Below, one piece after another: positions 46,087-57,022 of a DNA stretch of 64,000 nt. A program made the translations under genes and the position numbers. The notes beneath the pieces are model-generated. The model worked only from the letters and a program-made list of their open reading frames with translations. It did no database searches and was not told the origin of the DNA. The DNA comes from Sesamum alatum (taxonomy: Eukaryota; Streptophyta; Magnoliopsida; Lamiales; Pedaliaceae). Position 1 is the first letter of the stretch. Each line of letters starts with the position of its first letter. The stretch is from the NCBI GenBank assembly GCA_034509735.1, contig JACGWO010000003.1, positions 14,446,001 through 14,510,000 of the forward strand. Reading direction: 5' to 3'.

Positions 46087-48337
46087 TTAAAGCCAATTGC
46101 CCATATGCTTAATCCCCATCTTCTCAAGATGTTGCGTATGAGCGCTCTACGACATAGGCTTTGTCAGCTGGTCTGCTGTGTTGTCTGCCGAGTTGACTCA
46201 GTCCATCCGGACGTCACCTCTTCCTACCATTTCTCTAAGAAGATGGTAGCGTCTAAGAATGTGTTTGGAACGGTGATGAGATCTCGGTTCCTTTGCTTGC
46301 GCTATAGCGCCGTTGTTATCACAGAAGATGACAACAGGCTCAGCGATGCTAGGCACCACACCCAACTCTTGGATGTAGTTTCTCATCCAAACCGCTTCCT
46401 TAGCAGCTTCTAAAGCTGCTATGTATTCAGCCTCTGTGGTGGAGTCAGCAATGGTTGCTTGCTTGGAACTTTTCCAAGTTACTACTCCTCCATTGAGTTT
46501 TAATACGCACCCCGATTGAGACTTGGCATCATCGTCATTAGACTGGAAGCTAGCGTCGCTAAAGCCTTCCTGAATTAGTTCTCCATTGCCATAGACTAGG
46601 AACATGTCCTTAGTCCTCCTTAGGTACTTAAGGATGCCCTTAACAGCATTCCAATGTGCCTCTCCTGCGCAGGACTGATATCTGCTTGTCACGCTCAAAG
46701 CGTATGCAATATCAGGCCTAGTGCAGTGGACCGCATATTGTATGCTACCTACGGCAGAAGCATAGGGGATGACCTTCATCCTTTCAAGTTCCTCATCAGT
46801 CTGTGGGGACTGTTTCTTGGATAACTTGATCCCATGCTTCATTGAAAGGAATCCTCGTTTGGAGTTGTCCATTCGATATCTCTTTAGGACTTTCTCCATA
46901 TACGAGTTTTGGATGAGTCCTAACATCCTTTTAGATCTGTCCCTAACAATCTGGATGCCTAGGATGTAGGAGGCTTCACCCAAGTCCTTCATGGAAAACT
47001 GGGTTGACAACCATGCTTTTGTGTTTCCTAACATTCTAACGTCATTACCAATGAGCAGAATGTCATCTAAAGCACTAGGAACACTATTGAGCTCCCACTG
47101 ACCTTCTTGTATACATAAGAGTCGGATTCATTTTTGATGAAGTCATAACCCCGTATTACTTTATCAAAGTGAATGTTCCAACTTCGGGAGGCTTGTTTGA
47201 GGCCATAGATGGACTTCTGGAGACGACAGACTTTCTGCTCTTCTCCAGTGACCGTGAAACCCTGCGGCTGATCTATATAGATCTCTTCTTCAACGAAATC
47301 GTTGAGGAAGGCCGTTTTCACGTCCATCTGCCATATCTCATAGTCATACCATGCTGCTATGGCGAGCAGAATCCGGATGGACTTAGCCATGGCTACTGGC
47401 GAGTAGGTATCCTCAAAATCGACCCCTGGTCGTTGAGTGTAGCCCTTAGCTACAAGCCTAGCCTGAAAGGTTGTGACTTATCCATCAACGCCAAGTTTAC
47501 GCTTGTAGACCCACTTACAGCCGACTGGCTTAACACCTTTCGGTGGATCTATTCGGCTTTCATGGCCTCAAGCCATTTCCCGGAGTCGATGTGAGACATC
47601 GCTTCTCCATAAGTCTTAGGATCGTTATCCAAAAGATCGGTCGTACCTAGAAAGCCATATCTCACTAGAGGTCTGGACTCTCTAGTGGACCTACGGAGAA
47701 CGGGAACGTCAGTGGTGACTGTGGGCGCTGACTGTATCGGAGCCGGCGGTAAAGGTTATGAAGTAGGAGAACCCACCTTGGGCCTGCGTCCTTAGTGGTC
47801 CACATACGTCTGTATGGACCAAGTCCAACAGACCTGTGGCAAGCCTGCTTTGTCCTACAAAGGGCTTCTTGGTCATTTTCCCTCTTAGACAGGATTCACA
47901 AGTTGGTAGATCACTCAAGTCCCCAACCTATAGGTTCTTTGAGTCTACCAACCCTTTCATCCTATCTTGGGATATGTGACCTAGCCTAGCATGCCACAGT
48001 CGTGCGTTCCCGTTATTATCTAATTTTCGTTTGTGTTGAGCATTAAGAACGAAGTTCGTTTGTTGCAAGATATAGAGCCCATTATTTAATGTACCAAGCA
48101 GATGAGCAATTCAACACCTCATCAAATAAAAGCAATTTTTATTGATTCCAAACTCATAACTACTATTGTCCAACAATGGAATGGAAATGATGTTAATCAT
48201 ACTAGGTACAAAATAAACTTGCTCTATATCTATGCTAATGCTATCACTAATCACTAGAGTGGTGGATCCTACTGCTTCTGCCGAGATGGCCTTGCCATTC
48301 CCAAGCTTTAGGATCATGTCCCCGCTACCCAGTTTTC
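46087..48337 (-). pseudogene. E2 pol: protease to RNase H, integrase core deleted
   Basis: Minus strand. RNase H and RT are well preserved (46198-47034 and 47067-47390 open, with [11 protein letters not shown] and SIYGLKQAS). YVDD is damaged near 47066 by a short deletion. Upstream, the integrase core jumps near 47749 from the position after FITFT to the proline-rich linker, losing the regions of the second Asp and the Glu. The zinc region and protease tail follow to 48337, where F is inserted. The protease active site, gag and 5' LTR of E2 should resume beyond F, after a TTTTC duplication. Confidence 0.9.
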
Positions 48338-48576
48338 TGTTAGAATAGGTGACCAGAAAGCCAATAGGTTTTGGCGATTTGTAACCTATTATACAACTCG
48401 ATGTAAATGTAATATTATTACGTGATGAATAAAATGAGTATTTTGGAGTAGGAAGAAGTTGGACTTCTTTCCTTAATTAAACATGGCCAACATGCTCCGT
48501 TGGAGGAAGCAAAATCAGCCATGTTTCATGCTAGGTGGTATGTTGACTTATCTCTTTTGGAAACAGACAAATCAAC
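48338..48576 (+). mobile_element. F 5' LTR, first part, internally deleted
   Basis: The first ~104 bp are the type-B start to GAGTATT. The text then jumps about 1 kb ahead to the 'ggaagaagttggacttctt' block. It ends with the left copy of TCAAC (48572-48576), where G enters. Confidence 0.8.
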
Positions 48577-50518
48577 TGAAAGATTATGTGGATCGTCCCG
48601 GGAAAAGCGCGAATGCGGAAGCGCGGTATAATTAAAAATAAATGCGGAATTTAAACATGCTTTTAAATTAAAACACGTTTCAAAGGGTGTGCCTTTTGAA
48701 ATTTCCCGGGCGTTCGGTGTATCTCATGAACGAATAACATAAAATAAATCATGGAGGCCATAGGGTTGGAAAATAAAAGAGGACGAAAATCATAAACGAG
48801 ACCTACCCGTTTGTCGTTTTCGTCTTCAACGGCTACACGCGTTGTTTCCCCGTTTTGCACCAAGATCTCGTTCTTGAGACCCTCCAAATCGTGACACACG
48901 ATCCACCCACGTATCTTGCACGTCGTGCTAGCAACGAACAAGTTAATATGTTGGAGTGGATGAATCAACAACACGTTATGAATTAACGGTATTGATTCAT
49001 CAAGTTCTAATGTTCCAACGAACAAGAGAACAAAGAAAATAATTTCTTGGAGTGTGAGAGAGAGAGAGAGGGCGGACGAGATGGAGGGAGAGAGAGCCGA
49101 GTGTGTGTGTGTGTTGTGTGTGTTGGAATTTCATCATCATCATGCAACTTGTAGGATGCTAGGGGTTTATATAGAAGAGGAGTTTAATCCTCTTTAAACT
49201 CCTCTTTTAAGAACTCTAATTTGATTAGGATTTTGACCTAGTCAAAGTCCTAGTCAAACTAGTGTTTTGACCTAGTCAAAACGATCCTAGCCATCCATCT
49301 CTCCCATTAATCTCAACCGTTGATTTAATTTAATTTAATGGAAATATTTAAAACCTATTTAAATATTTCCAAGAGGCTAAAATAAATATAAATATTATTT
49401 AACCCATTAAATAAATCCCTTTGATAAATCCAATTTATCAATTTAATTCCTTCTATCAAATAGAAAGAATTATTTCTCCAAGAAAAATAAAGGTCCCGAT
49501 TAAATCTAATTTAATCATTCCTTCACTCCAATATTTTAATTCCAAATTAAATATTTAATTGTGTGTGGATAGTGTGTGACTCTTTAGGTTCACCATTCAG
49601 CTAGACTTGGTCGGATTCCTAGAATCCGTCCGTTACATGGGTGGCCATCTAGCAACGGTCCATGGCACTAGAGACTAGGTGAAATATTCAGAGATGAACA
49701 TTTAGGCTCTAACAGTACGCTTGTCCTTCTGTCTTCGGTCTCATCACTTAGAGTCTAGGGCACGGAAAATGCAGGTACCCATTTTGGACCTAAGTGTTGG
49801 TCTATCCTCACTAAACGCCGCAAGGGAATCCTTCCCTTCTGTTCAGTCACTGTGGCCACAGTTTTAGGGACAAGACCTAGAGTATACATGAGACTCAACT
49901 GCCAAAACCTATTGACAGGAGACAGATCCTTTCTTGGAAACTACTGTCACTTTGCACACCAGAACTGCACTAGACATGGCTTATGACTACCAAAGAGAAT
50001 TCTGGCAATCTCTCACCATATCTAAGATACAGCTCTGATGTACAGGTAAACTCAGCAATTCCTCAAGTCAAAAGGACTTGACCTGTACCGTTGGAACCGG
50101 GAATACACGTCATACCTTGCTGACCATACTCAAGGTCCTCCGTAAGACGGTTCCCGCGAGTCACCTCAGTCAGCTGCGTCCTCGCATGCTAACCCACTAA
50201 CACTGCTTAGACGACCTCGTCACCCGTCGATGAAACACGACAGCAGGTGCTTAGTGCAAGTCTCAAATGGAATCCCGGTACCCATTTTCGGGATTCCTTG
50301 ACTTGGAGATTTCCGGACTGATTCGGGAAGACTGATTCCATGGACCTACCTCCAAGCGTAGTCCCAGTCCCCGAAATTGATTCTCAGTCCGTGGGCTTTG
50401 TTTGCGTAGTGAACAGATATAGAAAAGTGAACACAAACAAAGTAATGCCAAATGAAATTCACTTCTTTATTCATCAATGATTTATCAAACACCCATAATT
50501 GTCTAGACATAGGTTACA
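48577..50518 (-). mobile_element. G outer LTR, type A, lacks first 43 bp
   Basis: Minus-strand LTR with R hairpin (48888-48902), TG tract (49101-49126), TATA-like TTTATATAG (49166), W-boxes (49230-49280) and core block (about 49580-49680). It stops after 'ataggttaca', 43 bp short of the LTR start, and joins a plus-strand LTR end. Confidence 0.88.
49166..49280 (-). promoter_or_regulatory. G LTR promoter with W-boxes, facing away from gag-pol
   Basis: The TATA-like TTTATATAG (49166) and W-box cores at about 49230-49280 are in minus orientation. Because the interior of G is flipped, this promoter points away from gag-pol at 52976, so it should not produce genomic RNA for G. Confidence 0.55.
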
Positions 50519-50659
50519 CCGAACGCCCGGGAAATTTCAAAGGCACACCCTTTGAAACGTGTTTTAATTTAAAAGCATGTTTAAATTCCGCATTTATTTT
50601 TAAATTATACCGCGCTTCCGCATTCGCGCTTTTCCCGGGACGATCCACATAATCTTTCA
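50519..50659 (+). mobile_element. G inner LTR end, plus strand
   Basis: The last ~141 bp of a type-A LTR, ending AATCTTTCA next to the PBS. It matches the complement of 48577-48720 apart from two homopolymer length differences. No promoter is included. Confidence 0.9.
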
Positions 50660-50660
50660 G

Positions 50661-50673
50661 TGGTATCAGAGCC
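50661..50673 (+). other. Primer binding site of G (tRNA-iMet)
   Basis: TGGTATCAGAGCC lies one base after the LTR end. It is the exact complement of the 3' end of plant initiator tRNA-Met. Confidence 0.92.
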
Positions 50674-50876
50674 CGGTTCGGTGTATAGGCCTAGGGTTTA
50701 TGTGCGTTTTAAGCATGAAACGTGTTTTTGAGGCATTTTTAATTGAATCTTGATTTTCTTGATTATTAAAGCATGTTGTTTTATTGCTTTTAATTCGTGT
50801 GAAATTCTGAACATTGGTATTTTTCTGTTTTTTCTTGGGAAACGGGAAAATTTGAACTGAAAAATGAGAAACGCCA

Positions 50877-51438
50877 CAGCCGGCCAGCCGGGAAGGCTGG
50901 CCGCGCGCAGCCGAGCGCTGCCGGCAGGGCAGACGCGCTCAGGCAAGGGTAGCCTGCGCGCGCCCGCCCAGTCGGCCGCGCAGGGCAGCGCGCGCGCAAG
51001 GGGGCGCCTCCAGCCGCGCGCGCGGGCAGACGAGGGTGTCTGCGCGCGCACGGTCGGTAGGCGCGCTCATGCGCGCGCGCGCGCGCGGAAGGCTGTCGGG
51101 CGGAGAGCCCGCGCGCGGACGGCACCAGGCACGCTGCCAGGCGCGCGCGCACGCAGACGGAGGCGTCTGCGCGCGCGCGCTCGGCGGGCGTGCCCAGTGC
51201 GCGTCTGCGCGCGCGCACTGCGCACAGCGCAGGCTCGCGGCTGGCGACCAGCAGGCCGGCGCGCGCGAGGCAGAGGAGCCTGCGCGCGCGACGGCCTGCC
51301 GGAACACCAGGCCGCGCAGCGCGCTGCGGCCAGGCGCGCGCGCACGCAGGCAAGGGGCCTGCGCGCGCGCGCCCGGCCAGGCAGTGCCTGCGCGCACGGC
51401 CTGCCGGCTGCTGCCGGTGGCGGCGGCCGGCGGCTGCT
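50877..51438 (+). repeat. 560-bp GC-rich CGCGCG tract
   Basis: Dense CpG with many alternating CGCGCG runs. It is open in several frames on both strands, giving overlapping arginine/alanine/proline-rich ORFs. The tract is longest here; homologous tracts in EL4, C and E0 are about 120-280 bp, so it expands and contracts. Confidence 0.88.
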
Positions 51439-52510
51439 GCAGCTAGGGTTTTTTGAAACCCTAGCATTATTATTTTTTTATTTATTATTTACTTTTCAGT
51501 TTTAATTTTGAATTAATTCTGAAAATTCGTTTTTTGGGTTCAATTTTGCCTAAATTCCTAAAGACATTATTTTAGGAGTAAAATAAATTGGATTTGGAAT
51601 CCCGGGGTTATTTTACTTAAAATAATGAGGAAAGGTTTTCCTAAAACGAGAAAAATATTATTACCAATATTTGTGTTTTATTTTTCACACGTTGCGCACA
51701 TGTTCATTTATTTTCATCTTGGATTGATGTGATTGGAAATCATGTGTTGTTGGAATATTATGATTATGTGATTGGATCATGTAATTATGTGTGTTGGATG
51801 GAAATGGATGATCACGAGCCCTAGACCGAATGTATGGTTTGATTTACTGTTGGGCCTGTGTGCCTCTTTAAACTGCTTTCTCCTTCTCTCTTTCTAGTGC
51901 CTTGGAATAATAAGGCTTTTCTACCTCCCTCCTTATGTACCCCCCGGGTTTTCGCTGGGGTTTCTAATTTTTTTATATGTAATGAGAGTAGACTAGGAGT
52001 GAGGTTTCCATTTTTTGTAATTGGTGGAGAAGAAGGAAGGACCACATGGAGAGCCCAGACCGGAGGTCCCTTGGCGTTTTCCATGAAGTGAAGAAAGAGA
52101 AAAAGAGACCAAGGCCCATCAGAATGATGATTGGGTTACTATTATTGTAATAGTATAGGACCAACCCTAGATTGACCATAGATCCACTGCGGGCTCAGTG
52201 GATCGCATAGGATTCGGGCTTGTGATCATCCAACAGGGGCGTGCTAGGCTTTAATTTTGCATGTGGTTATTATGATGGATGAATGGGTTTTATTTATCAT
52301 GTATAACTGCTATGGATGAATTTCATTTATGCATTTTTGGATGAATGTATGGATATAGTATGAGATCTCGGTCATTATTACTCTCACATTGGTTGGACCA
52401 ATATTAAAATATTAGACCCTAGATAAAGTGGACATGAACTCTAGGAGTTCGTCCATGCCTTCCAATCCGTGGCATAGTGAGGAAGCTGTTTTAGGTCAAT
52501 AGCGTGGTCT

Positions 52511-52600
52511 CACGAGTCGTGGCACGTTATTGTACTTAAAAGAAGCTGCATTGTGTCATGAACGAAAAATGGGCTGCTGCTACCTGTCTCACGAGTCGTG
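52511..52600 (+). promoter_or_regulatory. Paired CACGAGTCGTG motif in G leader
   Basis: Two direct copies of the self-complementary 11-mer CACGA-G-TCGTG start 79 bases apart. Pairs at the same spacing occur in EL4 and, at 82, in F. Candidate RNA dimerisation or packaging signal (inferred). Confidence 0.45.
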
Positions 52601-52975
52601 GGGGTACTAGTGGGTCCATGGCTCGGTCGATTGGGTCGGGTCTAACGCCTAATTAGCATGATTCGCTTGGAGTCCTCGGGATCATGCAAAAGGGTGAGGC
52701 AATAATCTTGGGAATCTCGTGGAACGAGAATGGTATGGAATACCTCCCACAGGATCTTTTCCATGCGAATCGTAAAAGCGGGGTATGGGAAAAATCGCTG
52801 TGGATCCCAAGCCCACTAGGAAAGGATTTCCCGAAAATCACGTTTGAGAGTACCGTGTTTTCGTATAAATAGTGGGAGGATTAAATGACTAAAGACCAAG
52901 CATTTAATTATTTCATCAAACCACCGTCTTTATTTTCTGCTGATCGCGCGTTGTTTTCTAAATGTAGATTTTAAA

Positions 52976-53959
52976 ATGTCTAAGAACCCACTTTCAACCA
53001 TTCTTGAGACAAACAAATTTAATGGAACCAACTACAACGACTGGTTGCGCAATCTCAGGATAGTCCTGGATTATGAGAACCAAGGCTACGTCATGGACGA
53101 GCCTCTCCCTAGGACCTTACCGGAAGGATCCACGCCAGAGGAACGTGAGACGTTCGAGACTTGGCATAAGGATAACCGGAAGGTTCGTAGCATCATACTT
53201 GCTTCGATGACCAATGAGATTCAGAAGCAATATGAAAGGCTAGACGATGTCCCTTCCATAATGGCTCGCCTTAAGGATTGCTATGCAGTCCCGGACCGGC
53301 ATACTCGGTATGTCGCGACCAAGGCGTTCTTTGGAACTAAAATGACAGAAGGATCCTCTGTACAAGAACATGGGGTTAAAATGCTTACCCTAGTGGAAAA
53401 GCTCGAGGACCTAAAGGCAGGTCTCGATAACGAAACGTACATAGATGTGATCCTTCAGTCACTCCCACCCTCCTTTGATCAATTTATTGTCAACTACAAC
53501 ATGAATGCACTTGAGAAGGGTATTCATGAGTTGATCAATATGTTGGTGCAATACGAGGCAACGACTAAGAAGTCCACGCCTTCGGTATTGTTTGGAGGTG
53601 CTTCTACTTCCAAGACGAAAGGCAAGGGCGCCGGACGTTGGAAAGGGAAGAAAGGGAAGGGAAAGGCAGTCATAGCAGCTATGAACACTCAGAGTGTTCC
53701 CATTGCCAAAGAGGGGAAAGGCAAAGGTAAGGGAAAGGTTGTCTTCAAGCAACAGTCGAAGGCATATGACATATGTATCAACTGCCGTGAGAAAGGGCAT
53801 TGGAAGAGAGAGTGCCCCAAACTCTTCTCAAACCAAGGTATATTTGTGATTGAGGTTAACATGGTCACTAATTCTGCCTCTTGGGTATTGGATACCGGCT
53901 GTGGAGCTCACATTTGCAATGATTCTGCAGGTGTTGAAAAGAAGCAGAAAACTAAGTAG
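52976..53959 (+). CDS. G gag with protease start (327 codons)
   Basis: The ATG at 52976 begins MSKNPLSTIL. Residues 1-200 form the copia gag (UBN2-type) with NYNDWLRNLR, followed by a lysine/glycine-rich basic stretch (about 215-265). A canonical CCHC knuckle, CINCREKGHWKREC, lies at 53774-53815. The protease active site LDTGCGAHIC follows (DTG at 53891-53899). An extra base near 53924 shifts the frame, so the last ~12 residues are not native. Gag builds the particle and the knuckle binds genomic RNA. Confidence 0.88.
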   Translation: MSKNPLSTILETNKFNGTNYNDWLRNLRIVLDYENQGYVMDEPLPRTLPEGSTPEERETFETWHKDNRKVRSIILASMTNEIQKQYERLDDVPSIMARLKDCYAVPDRHTRYVATKAFFGTKMTEGSSVQEHGVKMLTLVEKLEDLKAGLDNETYIDVILQSLPPSFDQFIVNYNMNALEKGIHELINMLVQYEATTKKSTPSVLFGGASTSKTKGKGAGRWKGKKGKGKAVIAAMNTQSVPIAKEGKGKGKGKVVFKQQSKAYDICINCREKGHWKRECPKLFSNQGIFVIEVNMVTNSASWVLDTGCGAHICNDSAGVEKKQKTK

Positions 53960-54111
53960 CGGGGACATGATCCTGAAGCTCGGAAATGGCAAGGCCATCT
54001 CGGCAGAAGCAGTAGGATCCGCCACTTTAGTTATTAGTGATACCATTAGCATAGAATTAGAGCAAGTTTATTTTGTACCCAGTATGATTAAAAAACATCA
54101 TTTCCATTCCA

Positions 54112-55512
54112 TTGTTAGACAATAATGGTTATGAGTTTAAAATCAATAAAAATTGCTTTTATTTGATGAGGTGTGGAATTGCTCATCTACTTGGTACATT
54201 ACACAACGGGCTCTATATCTTGCAACAAACGAATTTCGTTCTTAACGCTCAACACAAACGGAAATTAGATAATAACGGGAACGCACGTCTGTGGCACGCT
54301 AGGCTAGGTCACATATCCCAAGATAGGATGAAAAGGTTGGTAGACTCAAAGAACCTAGAGGTTGGGGACTTGAGTGATCTACCAACTTGTGAGTCTTGTC
54401 TAAGAGGGAAAATGACCAAAAAGCCCTTTGTAGGACAAAGCAGGCTTGCCACAGGTCTGTTGGACTTGGTCCATACAGACGTGTGTGGACCACTAAGGAC
54501 GCAGGCCCGAGGTGGGTTCTCCTACTTCATAACCTTCACCGATGATCATTCACGGTATGGTTATGTTTACCTGATGAGGTACAAGTCTGAAGCTCTTGAG
54601 AGGTTTAAAGAATTCAGACTTGAAGTGGAGAATCAAACCAACTGCAAAATTAAAGTCCTACGGTCAGACCGAGGCGGTGAATACCTTAGTGCCGAATTCC
54701 TAGATTATCTAAAGGAACATGGTATAATATCAGAATGGACACCTCCCGGAACACCACAGTTAAATGGCGTCTCTGAAAGGAGGAACCGAACCCTGTTGGA
54801 CATGGTTCGTTCCATGATGAGTTTTACCAAATTGCCCCTATCGTTTTGGGGTTATGCATTAGAAACGGCAGCCAAGTTGTTGAATTTGGCGCCTACCAGT
54901 GCATTGACCCAAACGCCATATGAGATATGGCACGGCAAGCCTGCATCCTACAACTACTTGAAAGTGTGGGGTAGCCCTGCATACGTCAAGAGGTTAGTGG
55001 GAGATAAGCTAGAATCCAGGTCTAGCCTATGCAGGTTCGTTGGATACCCTAAAGAAACTGCGGGTTATTACTTTTATGACCCTTTGGAACAAAAGGTATT
55101 TGTTTCAAGGAATGCAGTATTCTTGGAGCAAGGCTTCCCGGAGGATATCCAACCTGATGAGCTGATCCTTGAGGAATCAAGTGATGGAACTCAGCCATCA
55201 GAAACAGTCGCGGAAACCTCACCTAGAGGATTCAGGATAGACACTAGGAGGACTGACCTACCTAGAGAAGTCCAACATGCTAGGCATGAAGGACAACCTC
55301 AAGGCAGGCCAGCCCCGGCCCCTGAACCGCCGGCTCCGATACAGTCAGCGCCCACAGTTACCACTAACGTTTCCGTTCTCCGAAGGTCCACTAGAGAATC
55401 CAGACCTCCAGTGAGATATGGATTTCTAGGTGCGACCGATCTTCTGGATAACGATCCTAAGACATACGGGGAAGCGATGTCAGACATCGACTCTGGGAAA
55501 TGGACTCCATGA
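54112..55512 (+). CDS. G integrase with linker (466 codons)
   Basis: Contains the integrase N-terminal zinc region (HARLGHIS to CESC) and the complete DDE core: Asp in HTDVCGPL (54478), Asp in RSDRGGEY (54667) and Glu in VSERRNRT (54775). The C-terminal GKPASYNYLKVWG region and a proline-rich linker lead to RT. The ATG used is not a natural start, since in the polyprotein this region continues from protease. It ends at the 25-bp deletion. Integrase would insert the cDNA with a 5-bp duplication, consistent with the TSDs seen here. Confidence 0.88.
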   Translation: MLDNNGYEFKINKNCFYLMRCGIAHLLGTLHNGLYILQQTNFVLNAQHKRKLDNNGNARLWHARLGHISQDRMKRLVDSKNLEVGDLSDLPTCESCLRGKMTKKPFVGQSRLATGLLDLVHTDVCGPLRTQARGGFSYFITFTDDHSRYGYVYLMRYKSEALERFKEFRLEVENQTNCKIKVLRSDRGGEYLSAEFLDYLKEHGIISEWTPPGTPQLNGVSERRNRTLLDMVRSMMSFTKLPLSFWGYALETAAKLLNLAPTSALTQTPYEIWHGKPASYNYLKVWGSPAYVKRLVGDKLESRSSLCRFVGYPKETAGYYFYDPLEQKVFVSRNAVFLEQGFPEDIQPDELILEESSDGTQPSETVAETSPRGFRIDTRRTDLPREVQHARHEGQPQGRPAPAPEPPAPIQSAPTVTTNVSVLRRSTRESRPPVRYGFLGATDLLDNDPKTYGEAMSDIDSGKWTP

Positions 55513-55551
55513 GCGAGAACCAAGTTTGGAGACTTGTAGATCCACCGAAAG

Positions 55552-56796
55552 GTGTTTAAGCCAGTGGGCTGTAAGTGGGTCTACAAGCGCAAACTCGGCG
55601 TTGATGGAGAGGTCACTACCTTCAAGGCTAGGCTTGTAGCTAAGGGATACACTCAACGACCTGGGGTCGATTTTGAGGATACCTACTCGCCAGTAGCCAT
55701 GGCTAAATCCATTCGGATCCTGCTTACCATAGCAGCATGGTATGACTATGAAATATGGCAGATGGACGTGAAAACGGCCTTCCTCAACGGCTTCGTTGAA
55801 GAAGAGATCTATATGGATCAGCCGGAGGGTTTCACGGTCGCTGGAGAAGAACAGAAAGTCTGTCGTCTCCAGAAGTCCATCTATGGCCTCAAACAAGCTT
55901 CCCGGAGTTGGAACATTCGATTTGATGAGGTAATACGGGGTTATGACTTCATCAAAAACGAATCCGACCCTTGTGTATACAAGAAGGTCAGTGGGAGCTC
56001 CATAGTGTTCCTAGTGCTTTACGTGGATGACATTCTGCTCATTGGAAATGACGTCAGAATGTTAGGAAACACGAAAGCATGGCTGTCAACCAAGTTTTCC
56101 ATGAAGGACTTGGGTGAAGCATCCTACATCCTAGGCATCCAGATTGTCAGGGACAGATCTAAAAGGATGTTAGGGCTCACCCAAAACTCGTATATGGAGA
56201 AAGTCCTAAAGAGATATCGAATGGACAACTCCAAACGAGGGTTCCTTCCTATGAGGCATGGGATCAAGTTGTCCAAGAAACAGTCCCCGCAGACTGATGA
56301 GGAACTTGAAAAGATGAAAGTCATCCCCTATGCTTCTGCCGTAGGTAGCATCCAATATGCGGTCCACTGCACCAGGCCTGACATTGCATACGCTTTGAGC
56401 GTGACTAGCAGATATCAGTCCTGTGCAGGAGAGGCACATTGGAATGCAGTTAAGGGCATCCTTAAGTACCTAAGGAGGACTAAGGAAATGTTCTTAGTCT
56501 ATGGCAATGGAAAACTAATTCTGGAAGGCTTTAGCGACGCCAGCTTCCAGTCTGATGACGATGATGCCAAGTCTCAATCGGGGTATGTATTCAAGCTCAA
56601 CGGAGGAGTAGTGGCTTGGAAAAGTTCCAAGCAAGCAACCACTGCTGACTCCACCACTGAGGCTGAATACATAGCAGCTTCAGAAGCTGCTAAGGAAGCG
56701 GTTTGGATGAGAAACTACATCCAAGAGTTGGGTGTGGTGCCTAGCATCGCCGAGCCTGTTGTCATCTTCTGTGATAACAACGGTGCAATAGCGTAA
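55552..56796 (+). CDS. G reverse transcriptase and RNase H (414 codons)
   Basis: RT motifs in order: [44 protein letters not shown] and the catalytic YVDD (56020-56031). RNase H follows with SDAS, STTEAEY and CDNNGAIA, then a premature TAA at 56794 (CAA in other copies) removes the last ~70 residues including the final acidic position. An extra T near 55556 cuts it off from the linker. RT/RNase H copies genomic RNA primed by tRNA-iMet. Confidence 0.88.
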   Translation: MFKPVGCKWVYKRKLGVDGEVTTFKARLVAKGYTQRPGVDFEDTYSPVAMAKSIRILLTIAAWYDYEIWQMDVKTAFLNGFVEEEIYMDQPEGFTVAGEEQKVCRLQKSIYGLKQASRSWNIRFDEVIRGYDFIKNESDPCVYKKVSGSSIVFLVLYVDDILLIGNDVRMLGNTKAWLSTKFSMKDLGEASYILGIQIVRDRSKRMLGLTQNSYMEKVLKRYRMDNSKRGFLPMRHGIKLSKKQSPQTDEELEKMKVIPYASAVGSIQYAVHCTRPDIAYALSVTSRYQSCAGEAHWNAVKGILKYLRRTKEMFLVYGNGKLILEGFSDASFQSDDDDAKSQSGYVFKLNGGVVAWKSSKQATTADSTTEAEYIAASEAAKEAVWMRNYIQELGVVPSIAEPVVIFCDNNGAIA

Positions 56797-57006
56797 GCAA
56801 AGGAACCGAGATCTCATCACCGTTCCAAACACATTCTTAGATGCTACCATCTTCTTAGAGAAATGGTAGGAAGAGGTGACGTTCGGATGGACCGAGTCAA
56901 CTCAGCAGACAACACAGCAGACCCGCTGACAAAGCCTATGTCGCAGAGTGCTCATACGCAACATCTTGAGAAGATGGGGATTAGGCATATGGGTGATTGG
57001 CTTTAA

Positions 57007-57022
57007 AGGTCAAGTGGGAGAT
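57007..57022 (+). other. Polypurine tract of G
   Basis: AAGTGGGAGA lies at 57012-57021, immediately before the LTR start TGTTAG at 57023. Confidence 0.8.

Larger units (their letters stand above)
50674..52975 (+). other. G leader (2.3 kb), non-coding
   Basis: Contains a GC-rich tract (50877-51438), a telo-box hairpin (51443-51464) and two CACGAGTCGTG motifs (52511-52521 and 52590-52600). The last part before gag ends with TATAAATAG near 52864, also present in EL4 and F, possibly an internal promoter. No credible coding sequence is seen; long ORFs in the GC tract are artefacts. Confidence 0.8.
52976..57006 (+). pseudogene. G gag-pol, near complete
   Basis: Full copia polyprotein order: gag, CCHC knuckle, protease, integrase, RT and RNase H, ending GDWL at 57006. 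Breaks: one extra base near 53924, one A too many near 54092, a 25-bp deletion between AAATGG repeats near 55502, one extra T near 55556, and a CAA-to-TAA stop at 56794. All catalytic motifs are otherwise readable, making it the best-preserved polyprotein in the window. The LTR promoter is not positioned to transcribe it. Confidence 0.93.

Noticed and set aside
50661..50673. tRNA gene fragment at the PBS
   Set aside because: Only the 13-base complement of the tRNA-iMet 3' end is present, exactly next to the LTR, as expected for a primer binding site.
50698..51505. Several long overlapping ORFs rich in Arg, Ala and Pro on both strands
   Set aside because: They come from the CpG-rich leader tract, which is open in many frames because it lacks AT-rich stops. 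The same happens at 21571-22003 and 24100-24385. No conserved protein pattern is visible.
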